This document shows, one piece after another, positions 34,112-43,762 of a stretch of 64,000 nt of DNA. Under the pieces are notes generated by a model, which did not search any database, was not told the DNA's origin, and was given only the letters and a program-made list of their open reading frames with translations. Every line of letters starts with the position of its first letter. Position 1 is the first letter of the stretch. The stretch lies in assembly GCF_900100075.1 (NCBI RefSeq), contig NZ_FNEG01000002.1:248001-312000 (forward strand), read 5' to 3'. The position numbers and the translations under genes were made by a program. Source of the stretch: Chryseobacterium jejuense (GTDB lineage: Bacteria; Bacteroidota; Bacteroidia; Flavobacteriales; Weeksellaceae).

Positions 34112-36274
34112 TTATTGTCCTTTGATTTTGAAATCATCAAGCTGCCATGTTGCTGCAGCGGATGTAGTAGAAGTATATTTAAATGCGATTCTTACGTTTT
34201 TACCTAAGAAAGCACTTAAGTCTACATTTCCAGATCCTACCCAGTCTCCAAATGCATTTGAGTTCGTATCCAGGGTTGCTGGAAGGAGAGTCCAGTTAGT
34301 GGTTGCAACATCTCCAGTATAGTTATCTGTAGCATACACCTGTAAAGCATTTCCTGCATATCTCACATCTGTTGTAAAGCTTACCGCAGCTTTGGTTTTT
34401 CCTGCTAAGCTTACCGCTTTAGAAATCAACCAGTCTTCGTTAGCCACATTATTACCAGCTCCTCCTGCGTTACCATTCATCGTTGCATAATAATTAATTC
34501 CGTTTCCTTGATTAGATGTTTGCCAGAATTGAGGTCCTAATTTGTTTACGGCAACCCAATCATCACTAAATCCTCCTGCTGCAAAAGGATAACTGTAAAT
34601 AACAGGAAGTGGTGTATATATACTACCATCACATCTTGGAGCATCAAAATCAATATGTGCTAATCTGGTAATCCATAACTGGTAAACCCCATTCTCAACA
34701 CTCAAAGCTGCATAAACATCACCTTTTCCTCCTTTTACTTCGTAACCTCCAGGAGTGGTATTACCAAATTTAGCCTGTCCGCTTGTTTTCAAAATAACAG
34801 TATTTCCTGAACAATCCTCAAGGGTTCTGCTGGTAACATTAGTACCGTCTGTTAATGTTCTTCCTAAATCTCCATTAATAAACTGAACATCTTTGATTTT
34901 GATCCATCTTCCGACATCGGCCATTGATAATTGAGAAATTGTTCTTTCTGTAGGCACTACAGCTCTTGGAGCAGTATTGCTATCGAAGAAATATTTGTAC
35001 ATTTCAGCTTCTTCAATCTGTCCAAACTTTGTATTGTTACTAAATAAAGCTCCAATCTGAATTTCACCGTTTACATTTCTTACATAAAGATTATTAAGTT
35101 TAATATTTACATCTTTTCCTAATCTGAATCTGCTGTCAAGATATAGATTTGTTTTGTTCATATTAATTCTGATTCCTCCTGTTGCATCTTCTACATAAAC
35201 ATATTTGTAAATGTTTCCAGTCTCATCATTAGCAACAACCTGAGCTGTAAGAGAATAATCTCCTGTAATCTGCACCCAGTCTGTAGTTCCGGCAGCCAGC
35301 TGCTTAATATCTGCAACAGTTTTAGGAGTCAGTTTACTTGGGTTAAAATCACAAGGACTTTCAGTAATTAAATCTATACGAGGAAACGTTTTCATGGTAA
35401 GATCTTCAGTTCTGTTGATATACAACTGGTAAGTTGTAGCACTAGTTCCTGGTTTGAACTTACTGAAAATTCCCACAAACTGTCCTTTACCTGAAGGCAT
35501 AAGTTGATTAGCAAATGAAGCAAATCCACTGTTTCTTACCACTGCAGTTTTTGCATATTTTCCACCTGCCCAGCCTTCTCCAATAGTTTTATCTACGGTT
35601 ACTCCATTTGGTGCATAGGTAGTACATAATGCTCTTGCATCAAATTCTACATCATTTACTTCAATTAAACATCCTAAATACTGGTCAGTAAGATCACTCA
35701 TATCTGCCAGCTTCATTACCTTAGGAATAATTTTTCCTTTCGGACCACAAGATCTGAAAATATATTTCCCAACAAGCTTTTCAGGAATTCTTGATACAGA
35801 ACCTTTAGATTCCGATCCTAATTTTACACCTAGCTGTACAAGGGTTCCATAGTTACCAACAGCAAGACCGTTAAGTTTAACATACACTTTCGATCCCTGA
35901 GGATATTTTGTATAAGTACTTACCGCATCTACGCTGATTGTAAAACCATGGGTAGGATTTTCAAGGGCATCCTGGATGTATATTGTCTTATAGATATTTC
36001 CCGTTTCATCACTTGAAGAAACATATCCTACCATATATAAATCATCAGATTCATCATTTGGAGTTTTATCTTCTGGGAAAACGTAGGTATCTCCGTTAGG
36101 AATATATTTTGATTTTACTTCAGCGAATGGCACTACAATACCTTTTTTGTCGGCACAGTCGTATCCATCAAGATTAGGCTGGTCATATTTATCATCGTGC
36201 ACACATCCTGTTACTACAAACAGAGACGCAGCCGCAACGAAAATATATCTTAAAATTGAATTATATTTTTTCAT
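34112..36274 (-). CDS. DUF5689 surface lipoprotein
   Basis: 720 residues. The signal peptide ends SLFVVTGC, with lipobox Cys, and is followed by VHDDKYD, whose acidic residues resemble the surface-export signal of Bacteroidota lipoproteins. Two DUF5689 modules follow (about 40-250 and 280-540), each with OB-fold-like strands and VGYVSSSDETGNIYKTIYIQD-type segments, then a C-terminal jelly-roll-like domain with EDWLISKAVSLAGKTKA and WQLDDFKIKG, typical of choice-of-anchor domains. It is 11 bp downstream of the TonB receptor and so probably acts with it on the cell surface, in the manner of a SusD-like partner. The substrate is unknown. Confidence 0.85.
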   Translation of the reverse strand: MKKYNSILRYIFVAAASLFVVTGCVHDDKYDQPNLDGYDCADKKGIVVPFAEVKSKYIPNGDTYVFPEDKTPNDESDDLYMVGYVSSSDETGNIYKTIYIQDALENPTHGFTISVDAVSTYTKYPQGSKVYVKLNGLAVGNYGTLVQLGVKLGSESKGSVSRIPEKLVGKYIFRSCGPKGKIIPKVMKLADMSDLTDQYLGCLIEVNDVEFDARALCTTYAPNGVTVDKTIGEGWAGGKYAKTAVVRNSGFASFANQLMPSGKGQFVGIFSKFKPGTSATTYQLYINRTEDLTMKTFPRIDLITESPCDFNPSKLTPKTVADIKQLAAGTTDWVQITGDYSLTAQVVANDETGNIYKYVYVEDATGGIRINMNKTNLYLDSRFRLGKDVNIKLNNLYVRNVNGEIQIGALFSNNTKFGQIEEAEMYKYFFDSNTAPRAVVPTERTISQLSMADVGRWIKIKDVQFINGDLGRTLTDGTNVTSRTLEDCSGNTVILKTSGQAKFGNTTPGGYEVKGGKGDVYAALSVENGVYQLWITRLAHIDFDAPRCDGSIYTPLPVIYSYPFAAGGFSDDWVAVNKLGPQFWQTSNQGNGINYYATMNGNAGGAGNNVANEDWLISKAVSLAGKTKAAVSFTTDVRYAGNALQVYATDNYTGDVATTNWTLLPATLDTNSNAFGDWVGSGNVDLSAFLGKNVRIAFKYTSTTSAAATWQLDDFKIKGQ

Positions 36275-36285
36275 TGTAGTTGTTA

Positions 36286-39033
36286 TTAGAATCTTAAATA
36301 AACATTAGTAAAGAAAGTTCTTCCTCTGTCATACCAAAGTTTTGGTCCGAAATAAGGCGTTGCTCTCTGCGAATCAATAAGAGCTTCGTTAAAGTTTACG
36401 TTTCTTCCTTGTTCAAATCCTCCGGTTACATAATCTCTGTTGTTCAGGATGTTGTTTACAGATACACTCACTCCCATTCTGTATTTTCCAAACTGGAAAG
36501 ATTTACCAGCATTAGCATTCAACATGAACTGATTGTCAAATTTCTTCTGTTTAGTAATTTGCTCAATTAATTCAGGAGTCACGCCTGGAAAAGGATCATT
36601 GGTTGTTCTATCCATATACATGTAAGGAGTCTTGTTCAATGCTGAGAAATCAAGATACTGATCCATCAGATAATTAGCAGAAGCTCCTACCCACCAGTAT
36701 TTTGGAGAGTTGTATTTTAATCCGAATGAGAATGCTTTTTGAGGAGTACCAGCTACTTTGTAATCTTTAACATTTGCTTTACCCCAGAAGTCTGTTCCTC
36801 TGAATCCGTTAAGGTCATCAAAAGTAGAAACCTCAGGATTGTTTGTATATTTATATTCTCCGATACTTGCTACCCCAACTGCGTTTAACGTAGGGGTTAC
36901 CTTAACATCAAATCCTAATTCAAGTCCCATGTATCTTTTGTTTACACCACTCATAGCTTCATTCACCAATGTACTGAACGAGTTTCCTAGTTCTCCATCA
37001 CTTACATCAGCATAGTATCTTGAAATTTCTGTAGAATTCTGAATGGTTGTATAGTAAGCAGATAATCTTAATTTTAAGATCTGTCCTCTTAAGATATAAC
37101 TAAGATCATTAGAGTTGATCATCTGATTGTTAACCCCAGGTGTTACATAATCAACCATTCTTGGGTTGATATAAACTTCATTAAGAGTAGGCGCTAAACT
37201 AAAGAATGCTCCGTTATAAACAATAAAGTTTTTCCCGTTGATCTTATAAGTAATTTTACCTTTAATCCCCGCGTCTAAAGCATCATATATTGCACTCTTT
37301 CCTTTAGAGTTATCTTTAAATCTTGCAATTCCACTTCTAAAATGACCATCTCTGTAAGCTTCAGAATATGAAGAGAAGATAGATGCCACTATATTCCACT
37401 TATTAAAATCTAATTCAGTGGAAACGTTTAATGCATAATGATTTCTTGTAAGCTCATAAGAGTATTGAGTTCTATCTCCTTCTCCTACTCTAGTATTTGC
37501 ATTATCTGCGTCATATTTTGCATCACCGTTGAATGCATTAAGGTTGTTTGCAAAGTTAGCTCCTAATAAATCTTTAACTCTTCTGAAGTTATCAGACTTT
37601 AGATTCTGATAGTTGAAGTTAATGTTCAGCTTCCAATTGTCTTTCAGCTTTGTATCAAAGTGAGAGGAGAAATTGAATGTCTTATCTTTATTAACATCTT
37701 CTACAATAGTATAAATAGCACCTCTTGGAGTTATACCATCCATCTGGGTAAGATTCAGACGGTTCGCATTATATAAAGAATTCCAATCGATTTGAGACTG
37801 TTGTCTAAATTCATCAGCCGTTAAAGCCCCAAAGCTTGGAAGTTTTCTGTAATAAGTTGGGTTTGGATCTGCAGCGTGAAACCAGTCTAGCCTACTTCTT
37901 GCATCGCTACCAAATTGGTAAGAAACCGTATTATTCCAATTAGAGTTTTTGCCAATTTTCAGGTAATCTGTTAAGATAAACATTGGTTCAAAAACATTTC
38001 TGATTCTGGAGTTTCTTTTTTCTCCATCTTGCCATCCCCAATATGAGTTATAATTTTTACCCATAATATCGTAAACCTCCTGAGTGTTTGGAGCATTGGA
38101 AGCTCTGTACGTTGGAGATCCGAAAGCCGTTAAGTTAATAGAGTGCCTATCACTGAACTTCTTTTCAATAGAAGCAAAATAAGCATATGCATCCTGATAA
38201 ACTCCATCAAGGATCGCTGTATCTCCCCATCTTCTACTTCCAGAGAAGGTAAATGCCCAACCATTTTTACTTAATCCGGAAGAGTAAGTAGCCATAGCTC
38301 TGTGCAGGTAGCTTCTGTTTGTAAATGAATAGGCTAATGAAGTTTGTTTTCTATAGCTGGATGCTCTTGTGTTATAATACACAACCCCACCTAAATTACC
38401 AAAAGTATATTCTGAAGGCGTAATATTATCTACATTTTCGTATGGATATCTTGTAACGTCATTCAAACCTCCCCAGTTGTTGAAGTCAATTCTTCCGTCA
38501 TCATTTTTAGACATTGATACCCCATTAAAAAGCACATCCTCAAATCTGTTGTCTACTCCTCTTGGTCTGAACCAGTATGCACCAAGTTCAAAAGCGGAAA
38601 CATTCTGGAAAGCATCTCTTCCTGAGCTTAAAAGTCCTACAGTAGGCTGCATTGATGAGCCTCCATCTTCAGTATCATTTGCTGAGTCGTCAATAACTAT
38701 TACTCCTGCATCTGATCCTAAGTTGTAATTAAGTGTAATAACACCTAAATCTTTTTTCTTCTCATCTGCAGTAACATCAAACTCTAAGATTTTAGACTCA
38801 AAATTTGGTTTTGTCACTGTAATAAGATAGTGGCCAGGTTTTAAATCCACAAACTGGAAGTATCCAATTTTATCCACAGACGTGTCATCGGTGGACTGTG
38901 CTAGATCTACTTCTGCTTTCTCTAAAGGCTTACCATCCTGATCTTTAACATACGCAAAAACAGTTGTTTGCGCAAAATAAAAAGAGGCAGGCATTAAAGT
39001 AAACAAAGAGATTAGGGATAGTTTTTTAATCAT
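36286..39033 (-). CDS. TonB-dependent receptor with carboxypeptidase-regulatory-like N-terminus
   Basis: 915 residues. Signal peptide (to about FYFAQ), then a carboxypeptidase-D regulatory-like beta domain (about 22-100: VKDQDGKPLEKAEVDL, GYFQFVDLKPGHYLITV), a plug domain (about 130-240, with NVSAFELGAYWFRPRGVDNRFEDVLF in its centre region) and a beta-barrel ending in FFTNVYLRF. It is the first gene of a leftward operon with the DUF5689 lipoprotein. The divergent neighbour is a secreted endonuclease-like enzyme, which suggests that the receptor imports products of extracellular nucleic acid or phosphate-ester breakdown. Confidence 0.9.
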   Translation of the reverse strand: MIKKLSLISLFTLMPASFYFAQTTVFAYVKDQDGKPLEKAEVDLAQSTDDTSVDKIGYFQFVDLKPGHYLITVTKPNFESKILEFDVTADEKKKDLGVITLNYNLGSDAGVIVIDDSANDTEDGGSSMQPTVGLLSSGRDAFQNVSAFELGAYWFRPRGVDNRFEDVLFNGVSMSKNDDGRIDFNNWGGLNDVTRYPYENVDNITPSEYTFGNLGGVVYYNTRASSYRKQTSLAYSFTNRSYLHRAMATYSSGLSKNGWAFTFSGSRRWGDTAILDGVYQDAYAYFASIEKKFSDRHSINLTAFGSPTYRASNAPNTQEVYDIMGKNYNSYWGWQDGEKRNSRIRNVFEPMFILTDYLKIGKNSNWNNTVSYQFGSDARSRLDWFHAADPNPTYYRKLPSFGALTADEFRQQSQIDWNSLYNANRLNLTQMDGITPRGAIYTIVEDVNKDKTFNFSSHFDTKLKDNWKLNINFNYQNLKSDNFRRVKDLLGANFANNLNAFNGDAKYDADNANTRVGEGDRTQYSYELTRNHYALNVSTELDFNKWNIVASIFSSYSEAYRDGHFRSGIARFKDNSKGKSAIYDALDAGIKGKITYKINGKNFIVYNGAFFSLAPTLNEVYINPRMVDYVTPGVNNQMINSNDLSYILRGQILKLRLSAYYTTIQNSTEISRYYADVSDGELGNSFSTLVNEAMSGVNKRYMGLELGFDVKVTPTLNAVGVASIGEYKYTNNPEVSTFDDLNGFRGTDFWGKANVKDYKVAGTPQKAFSFGLKYNSPKYWWVGASANYLMDQYLDFSALNKTPYMYMDRTTNDPFPGVTPELIEQITKQKKFDNQFMLNANAGKSFQFGKYRMGVSVSVNNILNNRDYVTGGFEQGRNVNFNEALIDSQRATPYFGPKLWYDRGRTFFTNVYLRF

Positions 39034-39446
39034 AATAAACTTATTTTTAACTCCTTCTTTATTTAAGGGGCAACAAATTTAGGACTATTTTCATTAACTC
39101 AAACATTTTTAGTTCTTTATTCTATTAATTTTTCTTAACCTTCATTCATAATCCTAAAAATATGGGCTAATTTTAATCAATCACAAAAAAGGGTTATAGA
39201 TTTTAGGAAAAGCACTCAACAATGATGACAGAGTATTTTTAATCCCAAACAAACAGCATATTTTTTAGCATTATATAAATAATAAATAACGCTTCGCAAT
39301 ATCAAAATAATGAATGATCATGTATTTCTTTCAGACTTTCCATCTAAAGCTTAACCTTTTATTAAATTAAACTCAGATTATTTTAATCTTTATTCTTATA
39401 TAAAATTAGTAATTTTACCCCCTCATTTTTTGAATATACTAAGAAT
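39034..39446. other. Divergent intergenic region between receptor and endonuclease genes
   Basis: 413 bp, strongly AT-rich. It contains the receptor promoter at 39074-39102. Towards the endonuclease gene I see no consensus -7 element. No reading frame above about 15 codons and no repeat stands out. Space is enough for shared operator sites. Confidence 0.5.
39074..39102 (-). promoter_or_regulatory. Promoter of the receptor/DUF5689 operon
   Basis: On the minus strand TTG (39102-39100), 18-bp spacer, TAAATTTG (39081-39074): both elements match the Bacteroidota consensus. The leader to the ATG would be about 35 nt. Confidence 0.65.
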
Positions 39447-40646
39447 ATGAAAAAATATTTAATCATCACCGCCCTATTTTGCTTTGGTTCTGCTTTCTCA
39501 CAACAGAGGCAGGTAAAGAGAGCAGCTGTCGCATTCCTGAACGTTGAAAACCTTTGGGATACAATTCCTTCTGCAGATTATATTGACGCAACCTTACCGC
39601 GTTCCAATCCTAAATTCCACAGAAGTGTACCCGTAGATTCTCTTAAATATCTTGAAACAACAGAAGATTATAAAGGGGAGTGGAGTGATGATCTTTTAAT
39701 TGGAAAAAAAGTTATTAGAAAACAGTTTTTATCTGAAGATTTTACTGCAAACAGCCCTAAAAGATGGGGTACAAAATATTATAACCAAAAACTAGCTAAT
39801 GAAGCTAAGGTTATTTCCGAACTTGGAAGACAATACACCAACGATAACCCTGCAATCTGTGGATTGATTGAGGTGGAAAACAGACAGGTAATTGAAGATC
39901 TTATCAAACAACCAGCTTTAGCAAAAAGCAACTATGGAATTGTACATTTTAACTCTTATGATTTCAGAGGGATTGATGTAGCTATTATTTATCAGAAAGG
40001 AAGATTTTCTGTTTTAGATTCATATAAAAAGGAAATTAAAATCTATGATGAAAACGGAAAAAGAGAATATACCAGAGATATTGTAGTAGCCATCGGATTA
40101 TTGGATGGAGAAAAAGTAGGAATCTTTATGAACCACTGGCCATCCAGAAGAGGCGGAGAAGCTATTTCCCTTGCTAAAAGAAATACAGCTGCTACTGTAT
40201 TGAAAGAAGAAATGGACAAAGTAACTGCAGAAAACCCTGGTATTAAGTTATTCTCAATGGGTGACTATAATGATGACCCGGTAAGCCCAAGTTTGAAAAA
40301 ACATTTGGCAGCTGTGGGTGATCCAAGTGAGTTATCTGATAAAACACCTTATTATAACTTAATGTATAAATTATATAAGGCTGGTGTTGCTTCTCTTGCT
40401 TATAGAGATGCTCCGAACTTGTTTGACCAGATTATTGTTTCAAGAAACCTTTATTCCCCGGAAAAAATCACTCCTACATATACTATCTTTAAAGCTGAGA
40501 TCTATGCTCCGGCTTACCTGGTAAACAAAGAAGGACAATGGAAAGGATATCCTTTACGTTCTTGGGATGGGGATAGATTCACTGGAGGATACAGTGACCA
40601 CTTCCCTGCGGTTTCCGTAATTCAGAAAGAATATATTAAAAAATAA
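39447..40646 (+). CDS. Secreted endonuclease/exonuclease/phosphatase-family protein
   Basis: 399 residues with signal peptide MKKYLIITALFCFGSAFSQ. The family's catalytic series is complete: Asn in FLNVENLWD, Glu in LIEVENRQ, the FRGIDVAIIY segment, His in NHWPSRRGG, Asp-Asn in GDYNDDP, and the closing YSDHFPA with its Ser, Asp and His. The fold cleaves phosphodiesters or phosphomonoesters with a divalent metal; the substrate may be extracellular DNA or RNA. No T9SS domain, so probably periplasmic. The divergent receptor operon suggests a scavenging locus. A terminator follows. Confidence 0.85.
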   Translation: MKKYLIITALFCFGSAFSQQRQVKRAAVAFLNVENLWDTIPSADYIDATLPRSNPKFHRSVPVDSLKYLETTEDYKGEWSDDLLIGKKVIRKQFLSEDFTANSPKRWGTKYYNQKLANEAKVISELGRQYTNDNPAICGLIEVENRQVIEDLIKQPALAKSNYGIVHFNSYDFRGIDVAIIYQKGRFSVLDSYKKEIKIYDENGKREYTRDIVVAIGLLDGEKVGIFMNHWPSRRGGEAISLAKRNTAATVLKEEMDKVTAENPGIKLFSMGDYNDDPVSPSLKKHLAAVGDPSELSDKTPYYNLMYKLYKAGVASLAYRDAPNLFDQIIVSRNLYSPEKITPTYTIFKAEIYAPAYLVNKEGQWKGYPLRSWDGDRFTGGYSDHFPAVSVIQKEYIKK

Positions 40647-40652
40647 CACAGA

Positions 40653-40680
40653 AAGGCACTCTTATTGGAGTGCTTTTTTA
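40653..40680 (+). terminator. Rho-independent terminator
   Basis: GCACTC (40656-40661) pairs with GAGTGC (40668-40673) and is followed by six Ts. Confidence 0.7.
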
Positions 40681-40695
40681 ATAAATAATTGAGTC

Positions 40696-41118
40696 ATGAG
40701 AAACTTTATTCTAATACTGTTTGTTGCTCTTATTCCTTTTAGCTGTCTTTCACAGCAAAACAATTCTAAAAAGGATAAAGAACAGAATGAGATGAAACCG
40801 TCTAAAAACGATGACGGAGAGTGGGATCTTACCGTTATGGATACCCAATTTGATTATTTTCTCAATGCCATAGCTAAACCTATGAGCCAATATTCAGAAT
40901 CTTTTCTGAAAACAAAAAACACCTTCTTGGTAAATGAATGGAATAGCTATTACAGCACCGGAAAATATAGAAATATCATAGAATCCGGAATAGATTATAA
41001 TCCCAGAGAAAATTATGGGATAAAATTCGAGTACAAACTTTACCAGGTATTTTCGTACGTGAGCTGGAAGTATGGATTAAAGATGAATGGATTGTCCGGA
41101 AGCGATGTAAGAAGATAA
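40696..41118 (+). CDS. DUF6146-like lipoprotein
   Basis: 140 residues. The signal peptide MRNFILILFVALIPFSC has lipobox Cys17, followed by LSQQNNSKKDKEQ. The conserved core is VMDTQFDYFLNAIAKPMSQY, then NEWNSYYSTGKY and IDYNPRENYGIKFEYKLYQVF, which I associate with DUF6146, a Bacteroidota-specific family of unknown function. It starts 16 bp after the terminator of the endonuclease gene and has no obvious pathway context. Confidence 0.7.
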   Translation: MRNFILILFVALIPFSCLSQQNNSKKDKEQNEMKPSKNDDGEWDLTVMDTQFDYFLNAIAKPMSQYSESFLKTKNTFLVNEWNSYYSTGKYRNIIESGIDYNPRENYGIKFEYKLYQVFSYVSWKYGLKMNGLSGSDVRR

Positions 41119-41245
41119 CCTGATCCGCCTCATTTAAAAAATCAAAACATATTAACAAAAATATTAATTTAAAGAGAAAAACAAAAATAAATTCTACAAT
41201 TATTTAATTTTTGAAAATATTTTTAACTTTCTATTCAGGTTTTAA

Positions 41246-41253
41246 TATATTTG
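41246..41253 (+). promoter_or_regulatory. -7 element upstream of the small ORF and VWA gene
   Basis: TATATTTG, exact match to TAnnTTTG. No -33 TTG at a normal distance. Confidence 0.4.
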
Positions 41254-41309
41254 TATATCACTGAATTTTGATATTCCAGTGTCTACTAACCATAACAAAA
41301 TTTAAAACC

Positions 41310-41426
41310 ATGAAAAAAACAACCTGCACTGCATGCTTTTCAGCCATGCCTTGTTCTATCCTACAGACATTTCGCTCTGTAAACATCAAATCATCGGATA
41401 AGCGATTTAATCAATTCTTAAATTAA
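41310..41426 (+). CDS. Candidate 38-residue Cys-containing peptide in the leader of the VWA gene
   Basis: An ATG frame of 38 codons, 16 bp upstream of the VWA gene. The product starts MKKTTCTACFSAMPCSILQT and ends in a basic, polar tail. Three Cys fall within the first 15 residues. It lies downstream of a -7 element and has an A-rich stretch before its ATG, as real flavobacterial genes do. No homologue recognised. It may be a leader peptide, a small secreted peptide or chance. Confidence 0.3.
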   Translation: MKKTTCTACFSAMPCSILQTFRSVNIKSSDKRFNQFLN

Positions 41427-41441
41427 CAAAATCAATGTAAT

Positions 41442-42941
41442 ATGAGAAATACAATTAAACTTATCCTGTTTTCAATTCTATTATCCTGGAAACCGCTCTA
41501 CTCACAAACAGGAAGTGATATCATTTTCTGCCTGGACAACAGTGGTTCTATCAGTGATGTAGCTTTCAATCAAATGACTGTTTCTACCATGAAACTTATG
41601 GAGCAGGTCTTAAAATGCAATCGTGATAATCGTGTTTCTGTTGTGCATTACGGAACAGACTATAAGGATATGACCCCTCCTCTTCCACGAATCTATATAG
41701 AATCTAATTTCACCAATGATCTGGCAACAGCCCAAACATTCTCAAGAAGATTAAAAAATGGTGATCATTTTCATGATGCAACTAATTTAATAGGAGCAGC
41801 TCTTGATCATTACCCTCATCCTGATATTGTAAGTCCACAAAAAACGTTGGATAGACATCGTGAGAGACCATTAGTGATCGTCTTATTCTCCGATGCTGAA
41901 AGGGCCAATGGAAGCTTAAGCAGTGGATCTTATCTGGTTAACTTCAATCCACCAAATGGCTTACATGAGGATAATGCTTTTGCAACCTTTACAAAGTTTA
42001 AAATGGATAGAAATGCGAAATTTATTGTGGTACACGTAAGTGATTACTCGCCATACATAGAAGCTGCAGCCAATATTGCAAGCCGTGGAGGTTCATACAA
42101 CGGACCTATTGAGCAATACAATGATGATCCGGATCATAATCTACTTCCTAGATTTTACCTGAATAAAACAAACTTTACCCTAACCAACACAGAAATAGCA
42201 GAACTAAGCAGCAGCATCTGCAAAATGAACACAGCTTATGTTGATTTCACCTATCAAACCCGTTCATGTAAAGAGCCTACAGCCTTTCCATTACATGTAA
42301 ATGGAAACTATGCAATTCCACAAGGAGCAAGCATCGTAAACTTTCAGCTATTGCTTTTGGATATCGCAACAAGCACAGTTTATCCAACGTCTGCTGCGGT
42401 TAATTTCCCTAACTCTAATGAGTTTGAATTTACAGTAAATCAGGCAGATCTTACCAACCCGCCTTCAGGACAATACAAATTCCTCATTGAACTGGTTTAC
42501 TCTCTTGGAGGTAATAATGATGGCATTCATGCTGAAAATACGATCAATACTCCATATGATTTCATGTACTGTGAGAATTTGCGTCCTAACACAAATGTTT
42601 CCAATCCTGCAGCTAAGTTTGCAAGACCAAAAGATAAAGATTACCGTATTGATCTTAATGCAGATCCTAACAACACGAAATCTATGCTTAAAGAAAAGGT
42701 TCAGCAGAAAAACATCCAGGTTTCACCGAATCCTAATAACGGGGTATTTATAATATCGCTTGACAAAGTACGTTCAGGATCATTACACATTAACGATATC
42801 AATGGTAAAGTAGTTTTTGAAAAGTCATTCAGCAATGAAAAAGAAATAGCTGTTGATATTCATTCATTACCATCTAACACATACATTGTGAAAGTAAATT
42901 CCGGTAACGAAGTGTTTACACAGAAAATGATAAAAAGATAA
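41442..42941 (+). CDS. VWA-domain protein with T9SS type A sorting domain
   Basis: 499 residues. Signal peptide (about 1-22), then a von Willebrand factor A domain (about 25-230) with the metal-ion-dependent adhesion site DNSGS (Asp32, Ser34, Ser36). A beta domain follows (about 260-370), and the C-terminal 75 residues are a T9SS type A sorting domain (VSPNPNNGVFIISL ... VFEKSF ... YIVKVNSG ... FTQKMIKR). It should be exported and cleaved by the type IX system and may be a metal-dependent surface adhesin. It is followed by a strong bidirectional terminator. Confidence 0.9.
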   Translation: MRNTIKLILFSILLSWKPLYSQTGSDIIFCLDNSGSISDVAFNQMTVSTMKLMEQVLKCNRDNRVSVVHYGTDYKDMTPPLPRIYIESNFTNDLATAQTFSRRLKNGDHFHDATNLIGAALDHYPHPDIVSPQKTLDRHRERPLVIVLFSDAERANGSLSSGSYLVNFNPPNGLHEDNAFATFTKFKMDRNAKFIVVHVSDYSPYIEAAANIASRGGSYNGPIEQYNDDPDHNLLPRFYLNKTNFTLTNTEIAELSSSICKMNTAYVDFTYQTRSCKEPTAFPLHVNGNYAIPQGASIVNFQLLLLDIATSTVYPTSAAVNFPNSNEFEFTVNQADLTNPPSGQYKFLIELVYSLGGNNDGIHAENTINTPYDFMYCENLRPNTNVSNPAAKFARPKDKDYRIDLNADPNNTKSMLKEKVQQKNIQVSPNPNNGVFIISLDKVRSGSLHINDINGKVVFEKSFSNEKEIAVDIHSLPSNTYIVKVNSGNEVFTQKMIKR

Positions 42942-42960
42942 ATTTTAAAAATATCAAACT

Positions 42961-42992
42961 AAAAAAGGTTCAGAAAATTCTGAACCTTTTAT
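42961..42992. terminator. Bidirectional terminator between the VWA and superoxide dismutase genes
   Basis: AAAAGGTTCAGAA pairs perfectly with TTCTGAACCTTTT around an AA loop. Confidence 0.85.
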
Positions 42993-43010
42993 TTTTATAA
43001 TAGCTGAAAA

Positions 43011-43607
43011 TTATTTGTTGAATAATTCTTCTACTTTATCCCAGTTTACTACAGAGAAGAATGCAGAAACATAGTCAGGTCTTCTGTTTTGGTAGTTTAG
43101 GTAATAAGCGTGCTCCCAAACATCTAATCCTAAAACCGGAGTTCCTTTAACGTCTGCAACAGGCATTAACGGGTTATCTTGGTTTGGAGTTGAAGAAACA
43201 GATACAGATCCGTCAGCATTTTTTACTAACCAAGCCCATCCTGAACCGAATCTTGTTTTAGCAGCATCAGAAAAATCATTTTTGAATTTTTCAAGACCAC
43301 CATAGTTTTCAATAGCAGCTTTTACATTTCCTACTGGCTCATTGCTTCCACCAGGAGTTAAAATTTCCCAGAATAAAGAGTGGTTGAAGTGTCCACCTCC
43401 GTTGTTTCTTACTGCTGGCTTATCAGTTCCTGTCTGGCAGATTTCTTCAATAGTTTTTCCTGCTAGATCAGTTCCTTCGATTGCTTTATTTAAATTGTCA
43501 ATATACGCTTGGTGGTGTTTCGTATAGTGGATTTCCATAGTTTTTGCATCGATTGTAGGTTCTAATGCATCATATGCATATCCTAATTTTGGTAATTCAA
43601 ATGACAT
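43011..43607 (-). CDS. Superoxide dismutase, Fe/Mn family
   Basis: 198 residues. Converts superoxide to oxygen and hydrogen peroxide in the cytosol. The four metal ligands are His27 (EIHYTKHH), His76 (HFNHSLFW), Asp162 and His166 (LDVWEHAYY). Between them lie GSGWAWLV and NQDNPLMP, which are seen in both Mn- and cambialistic forms, so the metal cannot be decided. No signal peptide. A promoter with both elements lies just upstream. Confidence 0.95.
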   Translation of the reverse strand: MSFELPKLGYAYDALEPTIDAKTMEIHYTKHHQAYIDNLNKAIEGTDLAGKTIEEICQTGTDKPAVRNNGGGHFNHSLFWEILTPGGSNEPVGNVKAAIENYGGLEKFKNDFSDAAKTRFGSGWAWLVKNADGSVSVSSTPNQDNPLMPVADVKGTPVLGLDVWEHAYYLNYQNRRPDYVSAFFSVVNWDKVEELFNK

Positions 43608-43632
43608 AATCTTTATTTTTAATGTTATACTT

Positions 43633-43663
43633 CAAAATTAGCCAATATTTAAGGTATTATCAA
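43633..43663 (-). promoter_or_regulatory. Superoxide dismutase promoter
   Basis: On the minus strand TTG (43663-43661), 20-bp spacer, TAATTTTG (43640-43633), 25 bp before the ATG. Confidence 0.6.
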
Positions 43664-43762
43664 AGATTGGGGATTACTTTAATAAATCTTTAACATTGAT
43701 ATATTGATTTAGAATGAATTAAATTTTAAAATATTTTTTTCATTCAGTAAATTATTAAAACT

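Larger units (their letters stand above)
41119..41441. other. Long leader region upstream of the VWA protein
   Basis: 323 bp. A TATATTTG -7 element lies at 41246-41253, which gives a leader of about 180 nt before the ATG at 41442. Within it are a 6-bp inverted repeat (ATATCA...TGATAT around 41256-41275) and the 38-codon frame at 41310. No terminator for the preceding gene is evident. Confidence 0.5.

Noticed and set aside
33876..34322. 148-codon plus-strand frame across the convergent junction
   Set aside because: More than half of it is antisense to the DUF5689 gene, it runs through a strong bidirectional terminator and its residues look random.
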